64,000 nucleotides of DNA from contig CM057158.1 in the NCBI GenBank assembly GCA_029962745.1, positions 14,871,173 through 14,935,172 on the forward strand, in the 5' to 3' direction. The notes under the pieces were generated by a model, which saw only the letters and a program-made list of their open reading frames with translations, ran no database searches and was not told where the DNA came from. Shown here one piece after another: positions 1 through 63,977 of the stretch (position 1 is its first letter; each line of letters begins with the position of its first letter). The position numbers and the translations under genes are program-made. Source of the stretch: Echinometra lucunter (taxonomy: Eukaryota; Echinodermata; Echinoidea; Camarodonta; Echinometridae).

Positions 1-150
1 CCAGGGGGATGTGATGTAGCCCAGCGGTTGGAGTATCATACATTTAGGATTTGAACCGGGAGGTTTCGGGTTCAAAACCCAGTTAGCCATCATGGTCATG
101 TTAGCACTATACGGTACGCTTGCAAGGCGTATTGTTGTTGAACTAGTTCC
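1..150 (+). mobile_element. tRNA-derived SINE head (cut by the window edge)
   Basis: An A box (TAGCCCAGCGG) and a B box (GGGTTCAAAACCC) are correctly spaced for a pol III promoter. The tRNA fold is poor and the body runs into non-tRNA sequence. Confidence 0.45.
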
Positions 151-3100
151 TCAACTATGATTTAGCCCCTCTAGAAAAAACATTGTTTGTTTTTAAAGAC
201 ACATAGTTTTCTTACGGAATCCCGGAAATTGGTCAAAAGGCTCACACGAAATTTTGCTCGCTAAAGGAAACTTGCCTAAAACGGCTTGACGCCTCAGATG
301 TCTATGTAGCAAAAAGATTCAAACATTAACATAAACATATGAAAATAATATCACCTCTTCATAACGTTTAACTTTAAGTCCCATGTTGGAAGGTCTCAAT
401 ACACTTACATAGGTTGGATAAAGGATGATGGATGCAAACTGGTGTTACACCCCTTAATGATACCCCTACAACTTCACCCCGAGCTCTTCCCAACATCGAG
501 GGGGTAGGATAGGCCAACATATTTCACCCTCTATAAAGCATTACATGATATGACATGACATGCAGGATTCGATGTAAGCTATAGAGATGTTTTGCTTGAG
601 TTATGATTTCAACTGACACACTGCCACAGTTCTCTTGCCTTTTGACGTACTAGTATCCAGGGGCGTTGCCAAGGAGAGGGTGGGGTGGGGTGTAATACCC
701 CAATTCCTTTTGGGGAGGGGAAGAAGGTTGGGTGCCTAATTCAAGAATTTCGGGATATCAGGATGCGAATAAGAGGGGGGGGGGGCTTTTGAGAAAACTC
801 CAGAAATTTATGTCAACGAAAGTTTAAAAAAAGTCCTGCACTTGCATTCAAAAGTTCTGCCGACGCCCCTCACTGCATCTATGTGACTTGTGCCGACCTG
901 GGAGTTTATAACACGGATTTATCATGTATATGAGAAGTCTGGTATGTATATGTCTTGTTGGAGGTGGGGGGGGGGGGGTCGCTAGAAATATCTTCCACTA
1001 TTTTGTCCAGTTGGCATCTACTCCATGTTTTACAGTTTTCTTATGCTAAAGTATGTATACAGAAACAAATATGGGCATATAATATCCCTTTTTAGCTTCT
1101 GGGAGATGTGGATGTTTAAAGTTTGTTGGTGTAGATATGGTACTTAAATTTTTTTCATGATTATGAAGAACATTTTACCAAGCAATGGAATGTTGATTTT
1201 TGACACGTTTGATAAGATAAACCGAGAAATCAGTCATGCAACTAAAGTTCCTACTGCGATTTTTGTTTTGAAGAACAACCTGAAGATTTCATATCCCTCT
1301 CAGACTTCCTATACTCAGACTTTTAGAATACGTACTATTATTTACACAGAATAAACCGGTCTTTAATCAGGAAGATAGTGTAGAACTGTAGTCTAGATCC
1401 AGGCTCAGCCAAGAACAGTATCATTGAAAGGGAAAAACCCATGGAAGTAAGGCTTATAATACGTTGCTGTCGCAAATAACTTGGTGCTGCCAAACGGCCA
1501 TGATCATTCAAAACCAACTTTATAATGTCATCACGTGTTGGGTAGCTATAGCCGGTACCCAAATACATGACTCCGAGAATTTTGGGAATGATCTGCCGTT
1601 ATTCCTAAAGGGCAAAACGTAATTGGTGACGTCATAATACATGCATGATATCCCACAGTGTATTATCGGCCGCCATCTTGCTTCCAGATGTCTGATCTAT
1701 AACTCCTCCCTCGTTATAGAACGGTTTCCACCATCTCGTAGCAACAACATTTTACTTTAAAATCAGCCGAGTGACGTGTTTACCCAACTTGGGTAAAAAA
1801 GTAACATGCATTTTTGTCCGGTCAAATTTAACCTATAGTTAATTAAATTTACTCCAAATTGTGTAAATATTTTACCCAAGAAGCATGTATGCTAGGTTTT
1901 ATACCCATCTGTTTTAAGAGTATATCAAGCTCAAAGGTAGCGGTCAGAGATCAGGCATACAACCCCCACCTTTAAATAACTAGTAATTGGCCTCGTACAA
2001 CTAGGAGCGAAAATGAGGACAACGAAGTCCCCTTCATCATACCGGGGGAAGGGAAGGGGCAGTCGCTTTTGCAAAATGAGGAGGCGCGTCATTTCATAGT
2101 AGTTAAGCCAAGTGTTTTTCTTTTTTTCCTTTAAAAAAGGAAAGTGAAACTTGGGGAGTTGAATAAATCATGGGTACGAACATTTTCAAACATATACTAA
2201 AACTTTATAATGAGGATCAGTTCAAAATAGACTAACTTGCTTGGAAGAATGGAAATTTTAATTTCATCGATATTAGAACTGTATATCATACCCAAATTAA
2301 AGACATAAAACATATGGTACAATATGATATGAACAGAAATTATTGGTAATCATTGTGCAAGAGAAAATCGATTCACAGATAAATATTGCTGTAAACATGT
2401 TCCTAACTGAAAAACCCTTAATCCGCTTAACCTCATTTGGACATTTCGGACATGTTGCCTATTTTGACTAAAATATATTACGTGCCTACGTACTTGTCTT
2501 TCTTCTGTATAATGATTTTATTTATGGAATCTAGGTTAATCTGGTAATAAGAGAGGTCACCTTATTAAATATGTTTTTTTTTGTTATTTGTTTGTTTTTG
2601 TTTTTGTTTTTGTTTGTAAATTAGATGAGTAAAAATGGAGGATAGCAGCAATTCTTCAGATTTGATTTTACGAAATTTTTCATGATTTTGACCGTAGCGA
2701 TTATTAAAATTCCGTGTTTTTTGTTTTGTTTTGCTTTGTTTTGTTTTTGATGTTTTTTTTTACGATTTCCCTGCCTGGAGATCAATTTCGCAAATTACGG
2801 ATGATGATAATTTCCAACAAACATGGCATGTTATGGAGGGAGGTGGAGGAGAGGTGGGAAGCATTCTAGGAAGGTTTTGAGCGGTAAAGACCATCTGATT
2901 CTCTCCTCCATTCTTTGACACAAATCAATGCACAAGCTTAAAGCACAATGTTTTGCTGAGATTTTCTTCTAGAAATAATGCTCCATTGTTTTTAAATCAT
3001 TTACATAACACCATACGTGCTCTAATATTATTACTATTTTGTCTCTTGCGTGATAAACAGAATGGGGTATTCACAACTCCAAAAATTTCAGAAATATCCA

Positions 3101-3956
3101 ATGACCCTTGTCATATTTCTTCAGATGCCCCTTGAATCGAAATTTTGCCCCCCATCCGTAATCCGCAATGCACAAGTGGCTAAACTATACCTAGCTCTAG
3201 CTCGCGGTTAAAACGTGGAAAATGTTAGACCCCCCCCCCCCTTTTTTTTTTTTGGGTGGCATAGCTGATATGTAGTGAGCGGGTGATTTGAGTTAAAACC
3301 GAACTCTTCTAACATGACTCTTGTCCAGAGTCTTAAAATGTCTTGAAAAAAAACCTTTCCAGAACCTTGAAAGCGGGCCAGAGTGGAAATGTTGCATTAA
3401 AATAAGTATGGGGTAAACCTTGGGCACAAGAAGTCTAAACATTGCCAGGGGAAAGACTGCAAAGAAGTTACTACCGAACTTCTAATGAATTCAAGTCGAA
3501 GAATAAAAACATCTGGAAGTCGAAGGAAGTGATATTAGAGCAGAAAAACAATATTTATATCATAACTTCTCAGTCTATTGCAGAAATGTGAGTCTTCAAA
3601 TAACCAAACTATGTACTTTGTGCTTCATATATAACTAATCAGGAAAAATAAACTATCAAAACTGATTAATATCAGATAATTTATGTAGAGGTACATACCT
3701 CAGAGAGGAGCTGATGAAGCGTCCCAGATCGGACGTGAAACGTTCTCATCTCAAAATCCAAAATAAGTCCAGATGTATTGATTTAACAATTGTTTCTAAT
3801 TTGAACTCTACCTGGACATGCTGGATGAATCAAAACTTACATCAACTGATATGAAAACCGATTTCTCCCTTTCTCCTAGCATATTACTTCATAACATAGC
3901 ATCAGTAAAATTAGATAGCAAGTCTTCTGCTTGGCAAAAATTTCTTGAGTAAATCG
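151..3956. other. No gene recognised
   Basis: AT-rich sequence with poly-G or poly-C tracts (about 777, 968, 3231), T-rich GTTTTT repeats near 2585 and 2710, and the short hAT-like remnant at 658. The frames at 1157 and 2953 have no recognisable domain or splice context. Confidence 0.5.
658..874. mobile_element. Possible short hAT-like remnant
   Basis: CAGGGGCGTTGCCAAGG at the left and GCCGACGCCCCTCACTG at the right form an imperfect inverted pair with a G-rich interior. No target duplication is seen. Confidence 0.3.
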
Positions 3957-4294
3957 GCACACACTTCGAATGAAAGGTTCAATTTCTGCACCCTAAATGC
4001 AACACTGGCAGCACCTTTTTGGATGCAATCTTGCACCCTACATGAAAAAGGTGCAAAGATGCACCCTTTTGTACTTGTCTGCAACCTCCAAGGTGCATTT
4101 TTGTTTGCATTCAAAAGGGTGCAAATTTCCACCTTCCCTAAAGGGTACAACTCTGCACCCCTAAGGGTGCAAAATGTATCTCACTGCACCCTTAAAGGTG
4201 CAAATTGCTTCTTTGGGTGCAAAGTTGTACCCATAAAGGAGCTCCCAGTGTTGCATTTGAAGGGTGCAAAATTGAACTTTTTTTCTTAGTGTGC
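3957..4294. mobile_element. GGTGCA-rich foldback element
   Basis: The arms AGGTTCAATTTCTGCACC and GGGTGCAAAATTGAAC are inverted, extended outward by GCACAC and GTGTGC ends. The interior carries about ten copies of GGTGCAAA or its complement TTTGCACC in both orientations. Continuous open frames run along both strands here because the repeat lacks stops; they are not genes. Confidence 0.6.
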
Positions 4295-5534
4295 ACAAAA
4301 AACTTAGAACCCTCATGACCCGTTTTGCTTCTTACATATTTTGGGATTTTGTCTCCATCATATATATCATGTCAAGAGATAAATTATCAGGGAAATTAAT
4401 AGGGAGTGGAAAAGCAAAGAAAAGGGAGAGCTGAACATTGGAGACAAAACCTTGGTTGCTGTGTTATGAGGAGAAAAGATTAGAAACGTATATGATCTGG
4501 AGGTATTTTTACGTTCACTAAACTCAATGCTATGTTGCGTGTCGGTGCAACGATGTTACGAATGCTCGGAACGTAGAATGTCTACTGCCCCTGACCTAGT
4601 TACCGAATTCTGCTAGGTTGTCTTAATCTAACTCAAATGCCTGCCAAAATGATACATCGAATGCAGCCCCCCCCCCCCCCCCCCGAAGAAAATCAAATGA
4701 ATATAAGGCTTATGTACACCATAGTGCAATACAAGTACAGACATCCAATGATTCACGTTCCAATTATTAAGAACACATTAAATTACAATATCATGAAATG
4801 AAGCGTGACGTCATGAATGTTGCCTGGCTCCTTGACCCCTTAAATTCAATATCCGGGCTAAGCCCAATATCCAACTCCACTCGGATATCCGAAAGTCTTG
4901 GGCGGATGTACGCCCATGTTGCATATCATGTGTGCCTTCTATGAAGACGGTTCCTTCCGTTTTTTGCTCAACCGAATGAACATACCCGATCAATAACGTC
5001 CGACCAAAAGAAGGTTGCCCGATATAGCAGAACCTTGAAGAGCATAGAACGTATATTTATTCATTAATCTGCACATTTGGGAGCCATTGACCGATGAGAG
5101 TTTGATGAATGAAATGCGTATAATCATGAGCACGATATTTTAAGGGAGGATTTTATCTATTTCTTTATTGAGTCTTTAGTATCCGGGGTGGTTTCATCAG
5201 TGGTTAAAACTCTGTTTTTCATGAAGGCCCTACACACTAACAAATAATACATAGTAAACCAAGAAACAAGCATAACAAACAAAAATGAACGAAACACACG
5301 ATTGATCGCAAACAAACATCAACAACAAACAAAACATAATTATATTACCAATTGTCAACTCGACAAGTCCAGATCAAAATAAAATCATCAACAAATTTTG
5401 ACAACGAAACCTAAAATTAAACGTTATCTGTCTCAAAGGAAGATGACAACCAAATTTCTGTTCTTCTTCCTCTTTAATAGTCTCTTCGCTGCTATAATGA
5501 AACTTTTAGCAATAACTTGTTGCAACCTGTCTAC

Positions 5535-5802
5535 CACTATGAACATGGCGGACAAAGAAAGCGGACAAAATAAACAACCTCTAATTCTACCCTTCACGAT
5601 GGTTCTGGTAGTGAAAGAACATCCCTTCACTGCTATTATGTTTAATCATGTAGTTCCAGGTGAATATGCAAGTGACACCTGTTCCACATATTTTAGACAA
5701 TAGCAGTGAAGGGATGTTCTTTTCACTACCAGAACCATCGTGAAGGGTAGAATGAGGAGTTGTTTATTTTGTCCGCTTTCTTTGTCCGTCATGTTCATAG
5801 TG
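5535..5802. mobile_element. CACTA-like foldback MITE, copy 1 (268 bp)
   Basis: The ends are CACTATGAACATG and CATGTTCATAGTG, and the two halves are reverse complements over about 100 bp each around a central loop. TAC flanks both sides, a possible 3-bp target duplication. CACTA ends with a 3-bp duplication fit the CACTA/EnSpm superfamily. There is no coding capacity; the open frame over it is a repeat shadow. Confidence 0.7.
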
Positions 5803-5822
5803 TACCATTATCAGAGAGACAG

Positions 5823-5952
5823 AAAGAGAAGAAAGAAAGAAAGAGAGAGAGAGAGGGGGGGGGGAGACACACAGGGACGGAGATAGGATAGAGAAAGACA
5901 GGAGATCAATGGAGGAGAGATGGAAACGAGATAGAAAAGGACAGAGGCAGAC

Positions 5953-6020
<68 letters not shown>

Positions 6021-6175
6021 GGAGAGTGCATTCTTTCCTTTCCTCCCTTCCTAAAGTGCAACGCTGTAATTACCAGGGTAGTCCGACAGAGAGAGAGAGA
6101 GGGAGAGAGAGAGAGAGAGAGAGAAGAAGAGAGAGACGGGAAAGGGAAGGGGATTAATGGGGGGGGGGGGGGGGC
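5823..6175 (+). repeat. Purine-rich microsatellite block
   Basis: GA-rich DNA with a GATA run (5951-5984), GA runs to 6018 and again at 6090-6140, ending in a poly-G tract near 6160. Confidence 0.8.
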
Positions 6176-6179
6176 GCAC

Positions 6180-8113
6180 CCCTCTCCTTCTATCCCTATC
6201 GTGCATGGTTGTGGTTTTAATTACCCAGGGCAGCCCGTCAAGATCGCATTAATGATTTCCGTTTCCCTCTGACTGGCATCCACGCCAAGTCACAAACATT
6301 TCCTATGCGAATGAGTACCTTCATTCTGTCCAAACATACAACATCAAGAGCTAGTAAGTATCAGATATACAGAACGATAAGTAGAGAATTTGATAACTAA
6401 CTGATTTACAGATAATCGAACTATTTTAAGATACTACAAGCTTGTGCTAGAAAGTTGAAGGAGAGTTATGTTTATCTGAATTTGATGGAAACTATCGACT
6501 TTTTCTTTTTTCGTAGTACAGTGTATTAATATTTTTGTTAGTTTGTCCTCCTTGAAAGGCCACAGAGGTTGTCAATGTCACTCTATTTGCTGCTGCTTAT
6601 ATTTATACAGTGGGTGTTTTGTTTTTTGTTTTGTTTTTTAATCATAGAGTTACGTATACGCACCCTGTAAGGTTTGGCAATCCTTATAATGGGCTACATT
6701 GTTAATGTCTATTTTGGTATTGCAGGAAATAAAACTTGAATTTGATGTTAGACTATTTGAGGTCTTGAAAGTAGAAATATGCAGATTTGAATGAAATGAA
6801 AATGCACAATCTGAAAAGATTAGACTTTACATTTCATAAAGAGGATTAATTGTCGAAATGTATAACCTTGAACAGTACAATGCGTTCTTCCACCCATACG
6901 CTGGAATATTGTGGCAACTATTCAAAATGATCAAAACATTCTTAAATATTCCAGAGGTAACCATAGTAACCATTTGCTTTGCTCAACAAATAAATGCACG
7001 AACGGTCTTCACCTATTTTCCTGCAATATTTATGAGATATGAACATTACCCTCATGGGCTCATTTTAGTATATAATTGGAAAACATGACTGAAGATAGTG
7101 TAGACCACTCATTGTCATCTATACTGCAAGATAAATTAGGGGCCTACCCTTTGTCATGTTTGTGATATGTATTGTGTGTACCTGATTATGGTTATCTTCA
7201 CGAGTAAATCCGAGATTCAGCGGTGGCTAAAACAAAACAAAAAAGGATTTTTTTTCTATTTTGCATTACGAATTTCAAACTTACTCATGATCATAAACAT
7301 ATTTTCATATAGTGCTAATGGGAGGTAAAAGATTACATTCTGAGGACACATAATAAACTGTTAAAGGCATTTTTGTAATATCTTTCGAAGAAAATCTTGC
7401 CTCTTTGATAGTGTGTTAACGTGTCAAGCATAAGAGTATTCCAAAATATATGAAATAGAACATACTCTGTGCGAGTTCACTTTCTTTAACAATGTTCATC
7501 AAATTCAGATCATTATGACCATCATTCTCTGCATATGCCAACTATCATAATATAAATTAGCCGCTAAAAAGATATCCAGACTGTCGTACGACTCGATCAT
7601 GCTCCTACTAATATTGCTCCGCGTCAATGCCTTACACAAGTGAATTCTAAACTTCAACCGTAACCTTAAACCTTTCCTGAAACCCAACAGTGGTCCTCAT
7701 TGTAATCCTAATCCTCTATGTCTGACAAATTAAAGACCGGAGCGATTGATGTAGGAACAAATGTCGGAGACCATCTCTATACGCTATCTGGATGCATTAC
7801 GTAATCACTGTACTTCCACATCTTACGCAGATGACGTTCCTTCATTTAGTGCAATTGGTTTTCAGACTGATTTATGCCGGGCCACTTTAACATCTGCATT
7901 TTAGGAATGATCGAAACCCTTGATATTTTTTTTCTCTTTCATTTTGTTGCATAAGTTCAGCCAGTTAAGTATTTCTTTAGGCCGACCCCGGAGAAAGGTT
8001 CGAAGGCCTCTATACCTTGGAAGTTAAATGTATTTCAAATGCTAAAACATGATATTTCATTGATTTCGTCTTTCATAAACCTTGTTTGTTGTTGTTAATG
8101 TTTTTTCTTACAG
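6180..8113. other. Upstream sequence or intron before CAP exon A
   Basis: No domain is seen. A short frame at 6575-6613 could encode a signal-peptide-like start (see findings), but its donor is weak. The 6858-7088 frame has no recognisable homology. Confidence 0.4.
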
Positions 8114-58624
<50,511 letters not shown>

Positions 58625-60650
58625 CAGCCGAATTACCACCGAGTGATTGCCGAGAAATATCCGGAAGTGAACCCGACAACTGACGATGATGATTAAAGGA
58701 ACCCGTGAACGATTCTTCGGGATGTTTGATAAAATTTTGATCTAAATGCGAAACGCATAACGTTTATGTGTTGAATGTACCCGATATTTTGTGTAGATCT
58801 TTAAATTGAACAGATCTTACACATATAATGAATCCCACTTTTCGTTCTTCTTCAAGGTTAAATTAATATTTATTTCAAAGTTATAGAAATCGCGGGCCCT
58901 ATCGATCTGCGAGGAACTATGCTACAGGATCTCCAGTAGACTTTCATTGTAATATAGTGTATGGTGAATGACATCATCATTAGGAATGTGTATGGTTTTA
59001 TTGTCAAAATGAGTATCATAATCAACAAATCAAGATAAATGCGTTTGTAACGATTTCTCTCCATTCATTATTCGTTATATTGCTTTATCAAAGACGAGCA
59101 TGAGAGCGTATGCGATCAAAACACATACTATTGTTTTCTTTATAGGCCTGTGGTCTTTTAAAATATTGCTCCGATATTTAACACTTATAAAGATGGCGAT
59201 TAGAATTATAACTTAGGATTATGGAGTCATCGTTCCGATTGTCCTTCCCTATGAACCCACTGGGAGTCTCCATTTATGTATTTATAATGCTGACGGTGCA
59301 AATGATGTTCATAACAATTTTATGTCAGCCCTACTGTATTCATAGAATATATTTTAAAAAATTAAGTGGGGAATAATTTATAGATTGACTGACATCCTCT
59401 GTCACTGTTTGATTAACTTAAGAGGGCGGATTTCAGGGATCTGATGCCGAATGTTGAAGGATCATTTCCTTTTATTTTCATCTAGTGCACGGGAGCATCG
59501 CTACTTGAGAATAAAGGGGTAGCTTCCTCCTCCCATTGCATCACAGTATGTGCTCTCCCCATCAAACACACCCCAGGTTGGACGCCCCTGCTCGTAGTCT
59601 CAACTCCCTTTAATGTCGATGCAAAGCGATACATTTCTCGATTGCTGCATTACCCGTTCTAAAAATACGCGCGAAAAATAACTTGCTGGACATGTCTGAT
59701 ATAGAAAATCGGAATCCATATTGAACCTGTTTCCACCCATATTGGATGAATGCCATGGCTGCAAATTAGCAGAAACCGTAATCCGGAAGAATCAAATATG
59801 CACGATTTCCCTGATAAAAGGTCATGTGGAATAACATGTTAAAGCTAGCCGAATGTAGAATTCCCTCTCGATTTAGACGGTTAATGTTTCTACTTGCTAG
59901 AGGTTGTTTGTTTTCAAGTTAGTACATGTACTGGAGTAAAAGTTATGAAGCGCTGTTTCAAGACTCTCCACATTCAGCGAAGTCCCTTTGTCGAGTACTT
60001 GCGAAATTTGTGACGATGGAAACTGTTCCTTAGAGACAGTTCACGAGTATAGTTAAGTACTGATGTAATTAGAATAGGTTTGTTTCATTCAGGAATATTC
60101 TTGTAAAGTACAATTATTTTTATTACCTCCAAAACATTGGGAAAATGAAGACTTGCTATTTTCATTTAAAGAGTGTTGGACCAAACTGCAAGTAGGGATC
60201 AGAAAAAATGGCTTAATCATAGTGTCATTCTTTAAAAGAGCTTAAACCGAAGTTATTGTGTAAAATATGAAACTATACTTATGTTTTTATTTTGGTAAAA
60301 AAGTCGTGTAAGAGTATAAAGGGCATTATTGACCTAAGAAGAAGGAAAATCCATCAACTAGTATTCTAAGTTTGAAGGGAATTAAAATGAGACGTAAACG
60401 TGTATAAATCTTAATGATTGAATGGTAAGTAATTATTCAACTGAGTGTTAGATGTCTTGAGGATGCTATTTAAATGTAAACAAGTACCATGTAAATTTCT
60501 GTAACAAATTATTTTATTGTGTGTATAGATGTGTTGGCGATATAGGCATCTCTGCCCGTTTAGGGGGAGATGTTTTTGTTGTGTGTATTCTACTGTATAG
60601 CAATCAATGATTATTTTATGTGTACAGTGAATAAATTGTGAAATGTAAAG
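58625..60650 (+). other. Probable 3' UTR of the CAP-EGF-ShKT gene
   Basis: About 2 kb after the TGA stop is free of recognisable transposons and long simple repeats, unlike nearly all other non-coding DNA here. AATAAA hexamers occur at 59510-59515 and 60630-60635. The second is followed by TGT-rich sequence, as expected near a cleavage site. The end is inferred, and a shorter form ending near 59530 is possible. Confidence 0.5.
60630..60635 (+). promoter_or_regulatory. Candidate polyadenylation signal AATAAA
   Basis: AATAAA lies in GTGAATAAATTGTG about 2.0 kb after the stop codon, with ATGTATGTGATC-type GT-rich sequence 25-40 bp downstream. An alternative hexamer lies at 59510-59515. Confidence 0.4.
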
Positions 60651-61359
60651 GAAACAAACTACATGTATGTGATCTAGATCTTTTTAATCAAAATTTTAAT
60701 AATTTCCAGGTTTGTTCCGCCTTCATCTTAATTTTTAGGCCATTTTTAACGGCCTATCTCATTATCAATTTCTAGAATTATAAAAGCAGCATAGTGATGT
60801 CAGTGTTGGGGGAGGAAAGAGCAAGGGGAGGAGGATAGAGCGGGAGGGGCGTTTTGAAGACACTTGTTGAAAAATTGATAGAACATGCGCACATTAATTT
60901 TTTTTTTCTCTAGGAGGGGGAGATAAAAGTTCGTATTTGTTTCAGACGCCCTCGCTCGCTACGGATCATGGTCAGAAACCCCCTTTTCCTCAAAACCATT
61001 CTATCGATCTTTTCATGAATCTTAGTATTTATATCATGTTATACAAATTTCATTTCATTTCTTGCATTTCTTAATATCCACATCCCTAACTTACTCAAAC
61101 TCAGTCCCGATAGTCTCTACTCGGACATAACAACAGGGTTGGATCCAAGATTTTACAAGGGGGTGGGGTGGGGGGGGGGGACAAAATTTTTTTCGCTGTG
61201 TTGTGTACATGTGCTTGTAGTATACACCGTTGTGCTCTTTCTTCATTTATTTATAGAAAGCACCGACGCCATCACTTTCTTTTAACCTCCCCCCCCCCCT
61301 CCCCACCGCTGTAACTTGCTTTTCAGAAACTCAGATTCTGTTGAGGGCAGTGGTTCCCT

Positions 61360-61400
61360 CCGCCCCTTCCCCGCCCCCCCCCCCCCTCTCTCTCTCTCTT
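61360..61400 (+). repeat. C tract and CT microsatellite
   Basis: A poly-C tract (about 61372-61386) runs into a CT repeat. Similar poly-C lies at about 61291. Confidence 0.7.
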
Positions 61401-61874
61401 CCTCTTCCCGGTACGTGTCAATAACATCAAAATCTCCACCTTAATTTAAACGTGTCTTAAATTAGTGCGCTATCCGACATCTCTAGATCACTCTTCATTT
61501 CCGTCAAGCTCATCAGAGGGATGCATTTAACGACCATACTATATCCCCTTCCCCTAATAACTGTTGTCGCGGTTGACAAGGCTACAGTTATTGCAGACAG
61601 ATACTTTTTAATACAAACTGGGAGAACGGGATACTCTGATATTATAAACTGATGAATACGATGGAAGGGAAGCAAAAGATTCTCTTTTTAAAGTTACTAC
61701 TAGAATTTCATTGTAAAATGTAAAAAAAAATCTTGAAAGTATTAGCAAGCACTGTTCATTCAGACCAGAAGGAAGTGGTTTTGAAATAGATGATATTGTC
61801 CTAAGAGAAGATGACGTCTCCTCCAAAACAGTTAGGGAAGTTTTTTATATCTATTTATTTTTTGAAAGATGTGA

Positions 61875-61990
61875 GATGTGAGGGAGAGAGAGAGAAGGGA
61901 TATAAGAACGACAGAAGGGAGAGGGGAGAGGGAGGGGGGGGGGGGGGGGGAGGGTGAGAGAGGATATAGTGGGAGAGGGAAAGAGAGACA
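61875..61990 (+). repeat. GA-rich tract with poly-G
   Basis: GAGAGAGA and GGGAGAGGG with a G tract of about 16 nt near 61935. The minus-strand frames over it (Pro/Ser/Leu-rich) are low-complexity artefacts. Confidence 0.75.
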
Positions 61991-62969
61991 TATGAGAATA
62001 GATTAAAATACTGTACATTAAAGGGTAAGCACACAAGAGAACTTTCCAGCAAAGAAAGAGAGACTAGTCATTTCTAAAAGTACACTCCACATTGACTGTG
62101 GAGTTTAAGTGGATCCCTGAGTATAAAACTAAAAAGGTTATGAATAACCAGGGAAAGAACCTCTGTATCCAAGACCCCTCATTGTGACAGAAATAGCCCA
62201 TGATGTCATTACTTCAGGAATACAGACACAATGTTCTAAGATCCGGAATCCACTATTGTTTACAGATTTACAAGTCAACCCTTGGCAGTAGCTTTATGAC
62301 ATACTGGCACATGACCCACATCTGGTAGTTATTGTGTTATATGTTCCCTGTTATAAGTGTCCTGTATTCAAAGGGCTACTAGTTGCAAACTGTTAAATGA
62401 AATTCCATCTACCGGGGTACTGATACTGATCAAGAAGTCAAAGTATAATAATGCAAAACTCATGTAATTTGGTGTGGCACGTCTGTACACTGACAAAGAC
62501 ATAGGAAGAGACTAACACTCTGGTAATTTCCGAAAAACATCTCTGAACTGTTTCAGCTTTCTAAAAGTACAATGGCAGCACATATGGGAGCAAGTCGGTG
62601 ACACATATCCCACATAAAATTAACAGGGCAACTCTCAGTTCAAATGACACATAACATCAATAACTTCCTTTAGGATATAAGTTTTGCTAGTAGACTGGTA
62701 TGCAGTCATGAAATACAGGGTTAGGCAGAAGTGAACCGAGAGTCAAGAGGTGGGAGCTACGAGATGGGTTCGTACACCATTCCAAGATGACTATCAAATA
62801 TGTATTGAAAAGAGAGAGTGAGTTAATGAAAAAGAGGCAGAAAGGCAAGAGAAAAGGAGATCAAAACAGATCTGGAAGAGGAGAGATAAAGAGAGAGATG
62901 GAAAGAGAAGTGAGTAACAATACGACAAATCGAGAATAAATTAAGAACCAACATAATTTTTAAACTCAA

Positions 62970-63977
62970 TAAATTGCTTATATTTGACTCATTAATTTTT
63001 ATTCTGCATTCACAAAATTCTACAACTTTACTAGATGTGTGTATAAAACTTTAAAATCTTTTATCATACAGATATTTACATATTTCACATATCTACAACA
63101 AAAGCAAAGTCAGATACTTACAAGCATGCATTTACAACAATACAAGAAGTGTATAGGAACATACATTTTTTTCAGTTATAAATAAAATGTAAATTGAAGT
63201 TCTCCATTGGTATGGGAACACTGAACCAGCAAAAAGGTCATACAATCATACTCAAAATAAAATCTTTCATGACATGACAACATTCAAACACATGTTGAAA
63301 TAAGGTCATGATAATAGTGGAGAGCCTTTGATCAGGACACAGCACTTATGAAACAACAATAAACACAATGTATGTGAATGCTACCAGCATTTTATTGAAT
63401 GTTGTGGTACATTTTTAATCTACCAATTCAGAAATGCCTAAATCTTCATGATGATCAACTCTTTTATATCTCAGAAAATTTCTTTTTGAACGGGAAGAAA
63501 TACATATGATGCAGCAGTCCATAGTAACACTACCGCAACTGTTCATACCTTATACACCAACAACAGTTAATGGCAGAAAAATATGGCATAATTCATCAAG
63601 CTCAGGATATCTCATCCCACTTGACTCACAGTGGGCACAAAGATCGGGCTAGGACAAGATCTATGAGGTACAAAATAACATGTGGTAGGCAAGGTTTAGT
63701 TTGCTCATTGCTTCATCTAGATCAAAGAGTCAGTATTGGGGAAAAGCTGTACAAAGGAAAGCTGAAACAAACTGACACCAAGCAGCCGTATTCTTGTTGC
63801 CTCAGTCAGAGGGTGGAGTCAGTCTTGCGGAAGTGGTGTGAGAGACACATTGACTGCTTACTTTAACAGTAATAATATCTCTTCTTGTAGCTTGAGGATT
63901 CAGTTCTGTAGAAGAGCTGTACGACACTTGATGGCCATGTCTTTTCTCTTTGACTCAATCATAGTGAGCTTTCAGTC
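62970..63977 (-). other. Possible 3' terminal exon of a minus-strand gene entering from the right
   Basis: Read on the minus strand, a T-rich tract ending TTTTTGCAG precedes 63977, and short frames then end within 25 bp (one reads TESSL then stop; another LKAHYD then stop). About 950 bp without transposons follows, with AATAAA at plus 63003-62998. This looks like a last exon with a long 3' UTR, convergent with the CAP gene. It rests on one acceptor and repeat-free sequence only. Confidence 0.25.

Noticed and set aside
3945..4289. Overlapping 114- and 79-residue frames on both strands
   Set aside because: Both follow the GGTGCA repeat words of a foldback element that happen to lack stops.
5398..5703. 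Frame with a signal-peptide-like N-terminus
   Set aside because: The second half is the arm of the CACTA-like MITE, and no donor in phase 0 joins the hydrophobic part to exon A.
63570..63866. 98-residue plus-strand frame near the right edge
   Set aside because: No recognisable domain or splice context; it lies antisense within sequence that looks like a 3' UTR.
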